Below are positions 1 to 7,001 of a DNA stretch of 7,001 nucleotides, piece by piece. The position numbers and the translations under genes were made by a program. Origin of the DNA: Bacteroidales bacterium (GTDB lineage: Bacteria > Bacteroidota > Bacteroidia > Bacteroidales > WCHB1-69); contig JAIRTU010000023.1 in NCBI GenBank assembly GCA_031254735.1, forward strand, positions 1 to 7,001, in the 5' to 3' direction. The first letter of the stretch is position 1; each line of letters starts with the position of its first letter. Below the pieces are notes generated by a model. That model saw only the letters and a list, made by a program, of their open reading frames with translations. It was not told where the DNA came from and did not search any database.

Positions 1-50
1 AAGGAAAATCGTATATCTCTATTGTTCCCAAAGAAAATATCAACGCATAA
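1..50 (+). CDS. C-terminal end of an unidentified protein (partial)
   Basis: Reading from base 3, the frame gives GKSYISIVPKENINA followed by a TAA stop at 48-50. The upstream part lies outside the window. The alternation of hydrophobic and polar residues looks like a real protein end, perhaps a final beta strand. A strong + strand terminator begins 23 bases after the stop, which fits a + strand gene finishing here. The other two forward frames also run open for 50-95 bases, so frame choice rests on residue composition and on the terminator position. The family cannot be recognised from 15 residues. Confidence 0.45.
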   Translation, partial: GKSYISIVPKENINA

Positions 51-73
51 TTTAGTTTTTAAGTATAAATTGG

Positions 74-111
74 AAAGGTTGTTCCTCCCGGAATGACCTT
101 TTTCTTTTTTT
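74..111 (+). terminator. Rho-independent terminator
   Basis: A 12-bp stem (AAAGGTTGTTCC at 74-85 paired with GGAATGACCTTT at 90-101, with two G-T wobbles) closes a TCCC tetraloop. It is followed by a T-rich run to 111 interrupted by a single C. The T-tract is on the + strand side, so it serves the gene ending at 50. The opposite strand has only a weak T-rich tail, so it may end the converging M16 transcript less efficiently. Confidence 0.88.
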
Positions 112-137
112 GACGCTTATGCAAAACCTGTTCTGTT

Positions 138-1403
138 TTATCCCGCCACAACATCGGTCATACTGTCGGGTTGCAAGTAAACAGTTGCCTGTTGGTGCAA
201 AATATCGGGAGTTATATCATGGATAATTTTCATGTAATGTGTCCAATAATCCTGTTCCAACTCATAATCGGACAGTAAAATAATTCGATCTGTCTGCGAG
301 AAAATACCGTCGAAGGTACGCAGAAGATAACCCGACAGATAATTTTTTACCAAGTCTAATTCGCCTTGCGAGATGGGTTCTTTCAGCAATTTTTCTATTT
401 CTTTCAAAATTTCTTCTTTGGCTTGTCGGATATTTTCTTTGTTTACGTCGGCACGAATCATAAACAGCCCCTCTTGCAGAAAAGAGAGCATGCGAGCATA
501 TATTCCGTAGGTAAGTCCTTTATCTTCACGTATGTTGCTCATCAGCCGAGAACCGAAATATCCGCCCAAAACCGTAGTGAGTACCGACATCGGAATCCAA
601 TCTTTGTGCGTATAATTAAACAGCCGTTTGCCGATACATATACTTGATTGAACGGCATTTTCTTTCTCTGCATATCGTTGTGTTTTCTCTGTCTTCACAG
701 AAATTGCCTGTTGAACAGAAGGTTCTTTTCGCGGAATGTTTCCAATCGTGTTGTTTAGCAGCGATAATAAATCATCGTCCAGATTTCCGGCGATAAACAG
801 TCGCATATTTCCACCATGAAAATATTGCTCATAAAAAGAAATGATGTCTTCTCGTTGCAAAGCAGCAATATCGTCCAACTGCAACGAAACTCCATACGGA
901 TGATGTTTCCCAAAAATCGAAGCGATAAAATGAGTATATGCCAAATACGATGTTTTTTCCAGATTGATAGACAGATCGCGGGTGAGACGGTTTTTGAAAA
1001 CAGTTATTTTGTCTTGCGGAAAGGTAGCCTCCGTAAACAGTTTTTCGACAATCGGCAGAATGGTTTGAGCCGAGACTTTTGGGAAATGGATAGATAATGT
1101 TACAAAATCGCGTTCGGGAACAGCCTCTATATACGCCCCTGCATAATCGAATGTTTCGGCGATTTTTTCGCCCGACAAACTTTTTGTGCCTTCGGTCAGC
1201 AATTTGACGGCAGCCTGCGAAACCGCCTGTTTCTGTTGAAAATAACTCCCTGCTTTCAATCGTATATCCAAGCGTATCAATGCCATTTGCGAATCGTGCA
1301 AGCCGATAACAGGCGTTTGGTTTTTTAGCGTATGCACCGTTGTTTCTACCGGTTTAAATTCACTGATCGGAAAAGTCTGCGGTTGTTCGTTTCGATTTAG
1401 CAT
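138..1403 (-). CDS. M16-family peptidase-like protein, zinc site absent
   Basis: This 421-residue protein has the two-lobed layout of the M16B (pitrilysin/MPP-like) family: an N-terminal lobe at about 15-215 and a C-terminal lobe at about 235-420. The position of the HxxEH zinc motif (residues 63-67, before the conserved EGT) reads QAAVK, so both histidines and the catalytic glutamate are missing. The C-terminal lobe keeps the IREDKGLTYG segment with R292 and Y299, spaced like the substrate-binding R/Y pair of insulin-degrading enzyme. This is the pattern of the non-catalytic partner in two-chain M16 peptidases, so I infer it works with a separate HxxEH chain that is not in this window. There is no signal peptide, so it is probably cytoplasmic. 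The ATG at 1401-1403 was chosen because an in-frame ATG 11 codons upstream (1436) lies inside the promoter -7 element. The gene is transcribed divergently from secA. Family assignment is firm; the substrate is unknown. Confidence 0.9.
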   Translation of the reverse strand: MLNRNEQPQTFPISEFKPVETTVHTLKNQTPVIGLHDSQMALIRLDIRLKAGSYFQQKQAVSQAAVKLLTEGTKSLSGEKIAETFDYAGAYIEAVPERDFVTLSIHFPKVSAQTILPIVEKLFTEATFPQDKITVFKNRLTRDLSINLEKTSYLAYTHFIASIFGKHHPYGVSLQLDDIAALQREDIISFYEQYFHGGNMRLFIAGNLDDDLLSLLNNTIGNIPRKEPSVQQAISVKTEKTQRYAEKENAVQSSICIGKRLFNYTHKDWIPMSVLTTVLGGYFGSRLMSNIREDKGLTYGIYARMLSFLQEGLFMIRADVNKENIRQAKEEILKEIEKLLKEPISQGELDLVKNYLSGYLLRTFDGIFSQTDRIILLSDYELEQDYWTHYMKIIHDITPDILHQQATVYLQPDSMTDVVAG

Positions 1404-1433
1404 ATCTGTTTTTCGTTTTTGTAAATTAATGTG

Positions 1434-1441
1434 CAAAGATA
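1434..1441 (-). promoter_or_regulatory. Bacteroidota-type -7 promoter element of the M16 gene
   Basis: On the minus strand this reads TATCTTTG, a perfect match to the TAnnTTTG -7 consensus of the Bacteroidota primary sigma factor. It ends 30 bases before the chosen ATG at 1403, leaving a leader of roughly 25 bases. No convincing TTTG -33 box is seen at the usual spacing. The start site is inferred. Confidence 0.65.
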
Positions 1442-1487
1442 AATTAAATCTTCTTCCATGCGATTGCCGGCGAGCAAAGATTTTATT

Positions 1488-1525
1488 TTGTCCTCAAAAA
1501 AAACAACCTGTTTTTTGCCGGACAA
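1488..1525. repeat. Imperfect hairpin in the divergent intergenic region
   Basis: TTGTCC (1488-1493) pairs with GGACAA (1520-1525). After a small internal loop, AAAAAACA (1498-1505) pairs with TGTTTTTT (1509-1516) around an ACC loop. It sits between the -7 elements of the M16 gene and secA, outside both predicted transcripts. It lacks a T-tail beyond the outer stem, so it is not a classic terminator. It could be a regulator site, a leftover terminator or chance in A/T-rich DNA. Apart from this and the two promoters I see nothing in 1404-1712. Confidence 0.35.
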
Positions 1526-1644
1526 GGAGAGAATTACATGCTTACAAACCAACACAAAAGTCGAAGCAGAATACGATATTTTCGACAAAACAAAAAACCG
1601 GAATCCGACTTTGACAAAGAACTCGAAAGATTTTCCTTTATATA

Positions 1645-1677
1645 TCTGCATTCCTATTGCAATATTTCGTATCTTTG
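1645..1677 (+). promoter_or_regulatory. secA promoter, Bacteroidota type
   Basis: TATCTTTG at 1670-1677 matches the TAnnTTTG -7 consensus exactly. A weak -33 candidate, TCTG at 1645-1648, lies 21 bases upstream. The element ends 35 bases before the secA ATG, implying a leader of about 30 bases. Its position inside the open frame that extends upstream of the ATG argues against a longer SecA N-terminus. Confidence 0.7.
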
Positions 1678-1712
1678 CAGGTTTATTGATACGGAAATAT
1701 ATACATATAAAA

Positions 1713-4700
1713 ATGGCAAATTTTCTAAGAAAAATTTTTGGAACAAAATCAGACAGAGATTTAAAAGAATTAAATCCAATACTATATAAGGTACAGAACG
1801 CTTATCCGGCAGTCGAAACCCTGACCAATGACGAACTTCGAGGGAAAACACTCGAATTTAAAGCCAAAATACAGGAAGTTGTGGGCGAAGACGAGGCGCG
1901 TATCGCCGAGATAAAAGCCCGAATATCTGCCGAATACGATATGGATATTGCTGAAAAAGAGGCACTCTACAAAGAAATAGAAGAGTTGGAAGACGATATT
2001 TACGAAACGTCGGAAGATGTTTTGAACAACATTCTTCCCGAAGCTTTTTCGGTGATGAAAGAAACGGCTCGCCGCTTTAAAGAAAATGCAGAAGTAGAGG
2101 TTACCGCAACCGATTTTGATCGTGATCTGGCGGCTAAATACGACTGTATCAACATCAAAGGCGATAAAGCAGTTTATCAAAACACATGGACGGCGGGCGG
2201 AAGTATGATCACATGGGATATGTGTCATTACGATGTTCAGCTGATTGGCGGTACGGTTTTGCATCAGGGGAAAATTGCTGAAATGGCAACAGGAGAAGGA
2301 AAAACGCTGGTTGCCACCTTGCCGGTTTATCTCAACGCATTGACAGGCAAAGGCGTACACGTGGTTACGGTGAACGATTATTTGGCAAAACGCGATAGCG
2401 AATGGATGGGAATGTTGTATCAATTTCATAATTTGAGTGTGGATTGTATCGACAGGCATGAACCCAATTCGGAAGAACGCCGCCAAGCCTATTCTGCCGA
2501 TATTACCTTTGGAACAAATAATGAATTTGGCTTTGATTATCTGCGTGATAATATGGCTCGCAACGAGTCGGAACTTGTTCAACGCAAACATAATTATGCT
2601 ATTGTCGATGAGGTGGATTCGGTGTTGATTGACGATGCTCGTACACCGCTTATCATTTCGGGACCTACGCCCAAAGGCGATCAGCAAGAATTCGACAGGT
2701 ATAAACCCATTGTTGATCGATTGTATAACGCTCAACGGAATTTGGTTACTGCCATTTTGTCGGAGGCAAGGGCGAAAATTGCCGAAGGAAATAGAGCCGA
2801 AGGCGGAAAATTGCTGCTTCAAGCTCACAGAGGCTTGCCAAAAAACAAGGCGTTGGTGAAATTTTTGAGCGAACAGGGCATGAAACAGTTGCTGCACGAT
2901 ACGGAAAGCGTTTATATCGCAGAGCAAAACAAGAGAATGCCCGAAGTGGATAACGATCTTACGCCCGAAATGATCAAAGAAAACGAGCGCATCGACAGAG
3001 AACGCAAACGCCTCAAAGATGAAATTAATGAAATCAATCGGAAAATTGAACAGTTTATACGAGAACAAAATGTTCAAAGTGAAGATATTGACAAGAAGAT
3101 TGAACAAATTTTAGGTGGGCAAAATTCGGTGGAAAAAACTCATACAGAGACCGATATTGTTCATTCTTGCATACATTCCAATCCCGAAATTTTGAAATTG
3201 TACGAAAAACAAAAAGCCTTAACGCTGCAACGTAAAGAGTTGAAAGCCAAAGAAAAGAATTTCGGCAAGAACGGTTTGTTTTTTGTTATTGAAGAAAAAC
3301 AAAATTCGGTAGACATAAAAGAACGCGGTATAGAGTTGGTTTCCAACAATGCAGAAGAAGCCCGAATGTATGTGATGCCCGATATTGGTGCAGAAATTGC
3401 CGAATTGGAAAAACAAAATCTGTCTGAAAAAACAAAGGCAGAAAAGAAAAACGAAATATATCGCAACTTTGCCATTGCCTCTGAACGTATTCATACGCTA
3501 AATCAATTGCTTAAAGCATATACCATGTTTGAAAAAGATGTAGAATATGTGGTGTTGGACAATAAAATCAAAATTGTTGACGAGCAAACAGGACGTATCA
3601 TGGAGGGGCGTCGTTACAGCGACGGATTGCATCAGGCAATCGAAGCCAAAGAAAATGTAAAAGTGGAAGCGGCAACGCAAACATACGCCACCATCACGCT
3701 GCAAAATTATTTCCGTATGTACCGAAAATTGGCAGGAATGACAGGTACTGCCGAAACGGAAGCAGGCGAATTTTGGAATATCTATAAATTGGACGTGGTT
3801 ACCATTCCGACCAACCGACCGGTTATCCGCGACGACAGAGAAGATTTGGTATACCGGACAAAACGAGAAAAATACGGTGCTATTGTTGATGAAATTTTGC
3901 ATCTGCACGAGCTGGGACGCCCTGTTTTGGTGGGAACAACATCGGTAGAAACATCGGAATTGATCAGCAAAATTTTAACGGCACGAAGAATAAAACACAA
4001 TGTGTTGAATGCCAAATTGCACAAAAAAGAAGCCGACATTGTCGCCGAAGCGGGACAGGCAGGCTCGGTAACCATTGCCACCAACATGGCGGGTCGTGGA
4101 ACGGATATTAAATTGGGTGCGGGCGTGAAAGAAGCCGGCGGATTGGCAATTATCGGCACGGAACGTCATGATTCCCGTCGTGTTGACCGTCAGTTGCGGG
4201 GACGTGCCGGACGACAGGGCGACCCCGGCTCTTCGCAGTTTTTTGTTTCTTTGGAAGACGATCTGATGCGTTTGTTCGGCTCGGAACGTATTGCCAAAGT
4301 GATGGACAGGCTTGGTTTCCGGGAGGGAGAAGTGATTCAACACAGCATGATTTCCAATTCTATCGAGCGGGCGCAAAAGAAAGTGGAAGAAAACAACTTC
4401 GGCACACGTAAACGTCTGTTGGAATACGACGACGTGATGAACAAGCAACGCGAAAGCATTTACAGCAAACGCCGGAATGCGTTGTATGGCGATAAATTGG
4501 AGATAGATATTGCGGAAATGTTTGAAACTGTTTGTTACGATGTGGTTGAAACCAATCAGGCGGGGCGCAATTTCGACGGCTTTAAAACAGATGCCATCAC
4601 CACACTCGCGTATGATCCTGCTATCGAAGAAAAAGATTTTTACACCGAAAAGTCCGACAAGATAGTCGATGAACTGTATGTAAACACTTTTTCAGGGTAC

Positions 4701-5303
4701 AAACAGCGTATTTTGACAATGGCAGAAAAGGCAATGCCGATTGTTCAAGCCGTATACGAAAATGAGGGAAATCGTTACGAAAACATTGCCATTCCTATTA
4801 CGGACGGAAAGAAAACGTTGCAAATTATTGCCAATCTGCGACGTTGCGTAGAAAATGGGGCAAGAGAAGTAGCTTTGACTGTCGAAAAAAATCTTACGCT
4901 TGCCGTCATCGATAATGCGTGGAAAGAACATCTGCGAGAAATGGACGATTTGAAACAGTCGGTGCAAAATGCTTCGTATGAACAGAAAGACCCGCTGTTG
5001 ATTTATAAACTTGAATCTTTCGAGTTGTTTTCCAAGATGCTCAATGATATTTACAGAGAGATTGTTTCCTTTTTGAACAACGGACAAATTCCTATTCGCG
5101 AAGCAGGAAATGTAAGAGCCGCACACTTGCCGCAATCCGATTCGCGTAAGTTGAAGACAGGAAGAGAAGAAGTGGCTTCACAACGGACGTCTGCGCCACA
5201 AACCACACAGCCTATCAGAGTGGAAAAGAAAACAGGACGAAACGAACCCTGCCCTTGCGGAAGCGGCAAAAAGTACAAAAATTGCCACGGAAGAGGAATG
5301 TAA
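1713..5303 (+). CDS. secA: Protein translocase subunit SecA
   Basis: SecA is the ATPase that pushes unfolded preproteins through the SecYEG channel at the inner membrane. This copy has 1196 residues. Walker A is ATGEGKT at 192-198 and Walker B is DEVD at 299-302. The preprotein-crosslinking region follows, up to about residue 630. The second motor domain shows [12 protein letters not shown] (787-798) and [11 protein letters not shown] (827-837), which carries the arginine-finger region. The helical scaffold and two-helix-finger region includes AWKEHL near 1069-1074. After a polar linker, the C-terminal zinc motif has C1180, C1182, C1191 and H1192, the usual SecB/lipid-binding tail. An acidic helical stretch at about 50-105 is normal for Bacteroidota. 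Unusual is an extra charged helical block at 416-521, which makes the protein about 100 residues longer than the roughly 1100 I recall for Bacteroides-type SecA. The frame is open upstream to 1458, but the start [10 protein letters not shown] at 1713 matches family N-termini and lies just after the promoter. There is no clear Shine-Dalgarno sequence. Confidence 0.98.
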   Translation: MANFLRKIFGTKSDRDLKELNPILYKVQNAYPAVETLTNDELRGKTLEFKAKIQEVVGEDEARIAEIKARISAEYDMDIAEKEALYKEIEELEDDIYETSEDVLNNILPEAFSVMKETARRFKENAEVEVTATDFDRDLAAKYDCINIKGDKAVYQNTWTAGGSMITWDMCHYDVQLIGGTVLHQGKIAEMATGEGKTLVATLPVYLNALTGKGVHVVTVNDYLAKRDSEWMGMLYQFHNLSVDCIDRHEPNSEERRQAYSADITFGTNNEFGFDYLRDNMARNESELVQRKHNYAIVDEVDSVLIDDARTPLIISGPTPKGDQQEFDRYKPIVDRLYNAQRNLVTAILSEARAKIAEGNRAEGGKLLLQAHRGLPKNKALVKFLSEQGMKQLLHDTESVYIAEQNKRMPEVDNDLTPEMIKENERIDRERKRLKDEINEINRKIEQFIREQNVQSEDIDKKIEQILGGQNSVEKTHTETDIVHSCIHSNPEILKLYEKQKALTLQRKELKAKEKNFGKNGLFFVIEEKQNSVDIKERGIELVSNNAEEARMYVMPDIGAEIAELEKQNLSEKTKAEKKNEIYRNFAIASERIHTLNQLLKAYTMFEKDVEYVVLDNKIKIVDEQTGRIMEGRRYSDGLHQAIEAKENVKVEAATQTYATITLQNYFRMYRKLAGMTGTAETEAGEFWNIYKLDVVTIPTNRPVIRDDREDLVYRTKREKYGAIVDEILHLHELGRPVLVGTTSVETSELISKILTARRIKHNVLNAKLHKKEADIVAEAGQAGSVTIATNMAGRGTDIKLGAGVKEAGGLAIIGTERHDSRRVDRQLRGRAGRQGDPGSSQFFVSLEDDLMRLFGSERIAKVMDRLGFREGEVIQHSMISNSIERAQKKVEENNFGTRKRLLEYDDVMNKQRESIYSKRRNALYGDKLEIDIAEMFETVCYDVVETNQAGRNFDGFKTDAITTLAYDPAIEEKDFYTEKSDKIVDELYVNTFSGYKQRILTMAEKAMPIVQAVYENEGNRYENIAIPITDGKKTLQIIANLRRCVENGAREVALTVEKNLTLAVIDNAWKEHLREMDDLKQSVQNASYEQKDPLLIYKLESFELFSKMLNDIYREIVSFLNNGQIPIREAGNVRAAHLPQSDSRKLKTGREEVASQRTSAPQTTQPIRVEKKTGRNEPCPCGSGKKYKNCHGRGM
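2958..3275 (+). other. Extra coiled-coil-like insert within SecA (residues 416-521)
   Basis: From memory of Bacteroides-type SecA, the segment ending ...QNKRM-EV-D runs almost directly into L-FVI-EK-NSV. Here those two blocks (about 405-415 and 522-533) are separated by about 106 residues. The insert has two highly charged predicted helices with heptad-like hydrophobics: about 418-467 (I427, L434, I438, I441, I445, I449, then I459, I463, I466) and about 491-516 (I493, L496, L503, L505, L510). A less regular linker with one cysteine and four histidines (C486; H477, H484, H488 and nearby T/S residues; three of the histidines are at these positions within the linker) joins them. This suggests a helical hairpin projecting from the preprotein-crosslinking domain. 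The reading frame and base composition match the rest of the gene, so it is not a frameshift artefact. Exact boundaries and structure are inferred. Confidence 0.7.
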
Positions 5304-5324
5304 TATTTTTCCTTGAAATCATCG

Positions 5325-6437
5325 TTACAGCAGATGACTGAACGGCGTTATCATCAAGGCTAAAATACGTTTAAACAGAGGTCTTGATTTCCAGATTTTC
5401 ATATCAAAATCCAGCGACATATCTTCGGTGCGGGAGATATGTTCGTTTATCAACGTGCCGACAGCGGAGTCGTTGCCGATAAGAGCTATCTCGAACATGT
5501 ATTTAAAACTGCGGTGATCCATATTGGCAGAGCCAACCGAAAACCACGTATGGTCTATCGTCAACAGTTTGGAGTGCAGATTGCCGTATTTGTAATACCT
5601 GATTGTTGCCCCTTTTTTGTACAATTTCCCAAGAATAGATTCGCGGATATAGTCTACAATTTTAACATCGGAGCTTTTGGGGACTAATATTTTCACCTCC
5701 ACTCCTTTTTTGAGGGCGTGAATCAGTTCTTTATAAATACGGTAGCCGGGCAGAAAATAAGGCGTCTCGACCACAATGCTGTTTTTTGCCTGTTGTATCA
5801 AACGGATATAATTCTTTTTGATCCGCTGACTGAAAACAGAAGGCACTTCTCGGATAAAGAAGAAATCATTGTATCGTATTGTCCGCCGGAATGCCTTCCG
5901 AATGGAATAATGGGTTAAATCTTTATTGTAAATTTTGTAATTGTCCATAAAGATTTTCTTGAAGATAGTGGTTGTTTTTCCTTCTATTCTCAGGATAGAT
6001 TCTCGCCAGCGGGTGCAATACGTGGTAAAATTGGCAGAGCCGATATACGCGATATGGTCGTCGATAGCAACGATTTTGCGGTGGTCGCGGCGGTGGTTGC
6101 TCGAAAAAAGAAAGATGCTGGGGATAAATTTTTTAAACAAACGGACTTCCACGCCTTCTTTTATCAATCGTTGAATGCAGGCATTGTTTGCACCTGTTCC
6201 CCACCAATCGGTAAGGACGCGGACTTTCACGCCTTTTTTATAACTGTTTATTAATGCTTTGCACAACTGTCGCCCCACCGAATCATCGTTGATGCGAAAG
6301 GTTTCCAAGTAGATATATTTTTCGGCATAGTAAATATCTCGCAATAAATCGTCATACCAAAGGGAAGAAAAACTATAAAATGTATACTCCGCATTATCAT
6401 CGGTTGTTGTGATATTTTTGCGATTTTTATATTCCAT
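5325..6437 (-). CDS. Phospholipase D-superfamily protein, probable cardiolipin synthase
   Basis: This 370-residue protein has two complete HKD motifs: H119-K121-D126, followed by GSANF at 133-137, and H288-K290-D295, followed by GSANMD at 302-307. The pair forms the active site of bacterial cardiolipin synthases and related phosphatidyltransferases. Family members join phosphatidyl groups from phosphatidylglycerol or phosphatidylethanolamine to make cardiolipin. Other hallmarks are YLETFRI (43-49), ETPYFLPG (224-231) and a basic, hydrophobic C-terminus ending TPFSHLL, which resembles the ends of intact Cls proteins. It lacks the two N-terminal transmembrane helices of ClsA and is closer in layout to ClsB, so it is probably a peripheral membrane protein. 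The gene converges on secA with a 21-bp gap and has its own promoter, so it is not part of a secA operon. Superfamily is certain; cardiolipin synthesis is likely, and another phosphodiesterase role is possible. The ATG at 6437 is the first in frame and is preceded by A/T-rich sequence without a Shine-Dalgarno. Confidence 0.9.
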   Translation of the reverse strand: MEYKNRKNITTTDDNAEYTFYSFSSLWYDDLLRDIYYAEKYIYLETFRINDDSVGRQLCKALINSYKKGVKVRVLTDWWGTGANNACIQRLIKEGVEVRLFKKFIPSIFLFSSNHRRDHRKIVAIDDHIAYIGSANFTTYCTRWRESILRIEGKTTTIFKKIFMDNYKIYNKDLTHYSIRKAFRRTIRYNDFFFIREVPSVFSQRIKKNYIRLIQQAKNSIVVETPYFLPGYRIYKELIHALKKGVEVKILVPKSSDVKIVDYIRESILGKLYKKGATIRYYKYGNLHSKLLTIDHTWFSVGSANMDHRSFKYMFEIALIGNDSAVGTLINEHISRTEDMSLDFDMKIWKSRPLFKRILALMITPFSHLL

Positions 6438-6522
6438 AAAATATATATTTAAAATTCAAGTACATTTTCATTGTTCATTTACAGTTGATTTCATTGTTTT
6501 TCTTGTAGATAAATTGTTCCGA

Positions 6523-6530
6523 CAAAGATA
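6523..6530 (-). promoter_or_regulatory. Bacteroidota-type -7 promoter element of the PLD gene
   Basis: The minus strand reads TATCTTTG, identical to the -7 elements proposed for the M16 gene and secA. It ends 85 bases before the ATG at 6437, giving an AT-rich leader of about 80 bases, longer than those of the other genes here. A TTTG further upstream is 27 bases away, longer than the usual spacing, so the -33 element is uncertain. Confidence 0.55.
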
Positions 6531-6599
6531 AACATTTTCTGTGTTTCATTCATTGAACAAATGTAAGACTGCATTGGTTCGGAAAAATTATGAGTTTGT

Positions 6600-6708
6600 T
6601 TGTCTGAACTGTGATTTATGGGCAGATTGTTAGGAGAAATAACGAAAGGAATTACGCACAACCAAACAAAATCGTCATTCGTAATTGAAACAATCCCAGT
6701 TCAGACAA
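6600..6708. repeat. Nested inverted repeat, possible dispersed palindromic element
   Basis: TTGTCTGAACTG at 6600-6611 has its perfect 12-bp reverse complement at 6697-6708. Inside it, GATTGTT (6625-6631) pairs with AACAATC (6689-6695), and AATTACG (6650-6656) pairs with CGTAATT (6680-6686), all in nested order. The three stems could stack into one long interrupted hairpin of 109 bases. No protein is encoded. The GTCTGAAC/GTTCAGAC arms with GATT-rich interior recall short dispersed palindromic repeats I have seen in Bacteroidota genomes, but this is memory, not a search. Alternatives are a structured small RNA or paired regulator sites. No clear target-site duplication flanks it. Confidence 0.6.
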
Positions 6709-6797
6709 TTTAATCACAAGAACACACACAACAATTATTAACATTTCACAGTTATTAAATGACAAAGAAAAACAAATGGGAACACTTGTTTTTTTTG

Positions 6798-6805
6798 TAC
6801 TTTTG
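6798..6805 (+). promoter_or_regulatory. Bacteroidota-type -7 promoter element of parE
   Basis: TACTTTTG fits the TAnnTTTG consensus and ends 41 bases before the parE ATG, implying a leader of about 35 bases. A T8 run lies immediately upstream. No clear -33 TTTG at normal spacing is visible. Confidence 0.5.
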
Positions 6806-6831
6806 TTTACGTAGTTAATGGATAAAAAAAT

Positions 6832-6836
6832 AAGGA
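6832..6836 (+). promoter_or_regulatory. Ribosome binding site of parE
   Basis: AAGGA lies 10 bases before the ATG at 6847. It is the only clear Shine-Dalgarno-like sequence among the gene starts in this window and supports the chosen parE start. Confidence 0.6.
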
Positions 6837-6846
6837 ATAACACAAT

Positions 6847-7001
6847 ATGAGTGAATATACAGGCAAAAATATTGTAACATTAGATTGGAATGAACATATT
6901 CGTCAACGCCCCGGAATGTATATCGGAAAGTTGGGCGAGGGTTCTTCGCCGGACGACGGAATTTATATTTTGATAAAAGAAATCATAGACAATTCTATCG
7001 A
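6847..7001 (+). CDS. parE: DNA topoisomerase IV subunit B (ParE), N-terminal part
   Basis: The first 51 codons are present and the window edge cuts the gene. ParE is the ATPase half of topoisomerase IV, which unlinks daughter chromosomes together with ParC. The segment [20 protein letters not shown] (11-30) and the following [21 protein letters not shown] are the opening of the GHKL (Bergerat-fold) ATP-binding domain. E45 is the expected catalytic base and N49 the Mg-binding asparagine in E-x3-N. The LDW.EHI..RPGMYIG form followed by GSS.DDGIY matches Bacteroidota ParE better than GyrB, which lacks this inserted G.GSS.DDG stretch. The start is supported by AAGGA upstream. A GyrB assignment is less likely but cannot be fully excluded from 51 residues. 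Confidence 0.9.
   Translation, partial: MSEYTGKNIVTLDWNEHIRQRPGMYIGKLGEGSSPDDGIYILIKEIIDNSI

Noticed and set aside
1404..1436. An upstream ATG adding 11 residues to the M16 protein
   Set aside because: It overlaps the predicted -7 element at 1434-1441, so it would not be in the transcript; the added residues look like leader sequence.
1458..1712. An open in-frame extension that would add 85 residues to the SecA N-terminus
   Set aside because: The secA -7 element lies inside it at 1670-1677, family N-termini start at [14 protein letters not shown] sequence, and the extension has no SecA-like or signal-like sequence.
1782..3107. A 441-codon open frame antisense to secA
   Set aside because: It is fully inside a certain secA coding region, its translation is rich in F, I, C and H as expected of an antisense shadow, and it has no recognisable domain.
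5323..5344. Possible hairpin (CGTTACAG with CTGAACG, one bulge) at the secA-PLD convergent junction
   Set aside because: It lies mostly inside the PLD coding end and has no T-tract on either strand, so it does not qualify as a terminator; no other terminator is visible in the 21-bp gap.
6600..6708. A complete insertion sequence or CRISPR array
   Set aside because: The element is only 109 bases, has no transposase, no target-site duplication and no direct-repeat and spacer pattern.
6652..6843. A 63-codon minus-strand frame in the intergenic region before parE
   Set aside because: The composition is that of random AT-rich DNA, there is no ribosome binding site or promoter, and it overlaps the inverted repeat and the parE promoter.

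Overview
The window looks like an ordinary chromosomal segment of a Bacteroidota bacterium, most likely order Bacteroidales. The evidence is a SecA of the long Bacteroidota type with a C-terminal zinc motif, and the start of a topoisomerase IV B subunit whose first residues ([20 protein letters not shown]) are typical of that phylum. In addition, TAnnTTTG-type -7 promoter elements lie upstream of all four genes whose starts are visible, and there is little Shine-Dalgarno sequence. No close relative can be named from the sequence alone.

Layout, left to right. Bases 1-50 probably hold the last 15 codons of an unidentified + strand gene, followed by a strong intrinsic terminator (74-111). Bases 138-1403 (- strand) encode an M16-family peptidase-like protein that has lost the HxxEH zinc site but keeps the C-terminal R/Y pair. 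A 309-bp divergent intergenic region (1404-1712) carries back-to-back promoters and a hairpin. Bases 1713-5303 (+) encode secA, the preprotein translocase motor, here 1196 residues long because of a charged, coiled-coil-like insert of about 106 residues in the preprotein-crosslinking region. Only 21 bp after secA, a convergent - strand gene (5325-6437) encodes a two-HKD phospholipase D-superfamily protein of the cardiolipin synthase type. An AT-rich 409-bp intergenic region (6438-6846) holds the PLD promoter, a set of nested inverted repeats with 12-bp outer arms (6600-6708) and the promoter and ribosome-binding site of the last gene. That gene, parE (6847 onward), is cut by the window edge.

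The genes do not form one operon: each has its own promoter and orientations alternate. Two have envelope-related roles (SecA in protein export, the PLD protein probably in cardiolipin synthesis), one resembles the non-catalytic half of a two-chain M16 peptidase, and one is a topoisomerase subunit. I found no defence system, CRISPR array, insertion sequence, tRNA or rRNA. The best candidates for a second look are the SecA insert and the nested inverted repeat upstream of parE.
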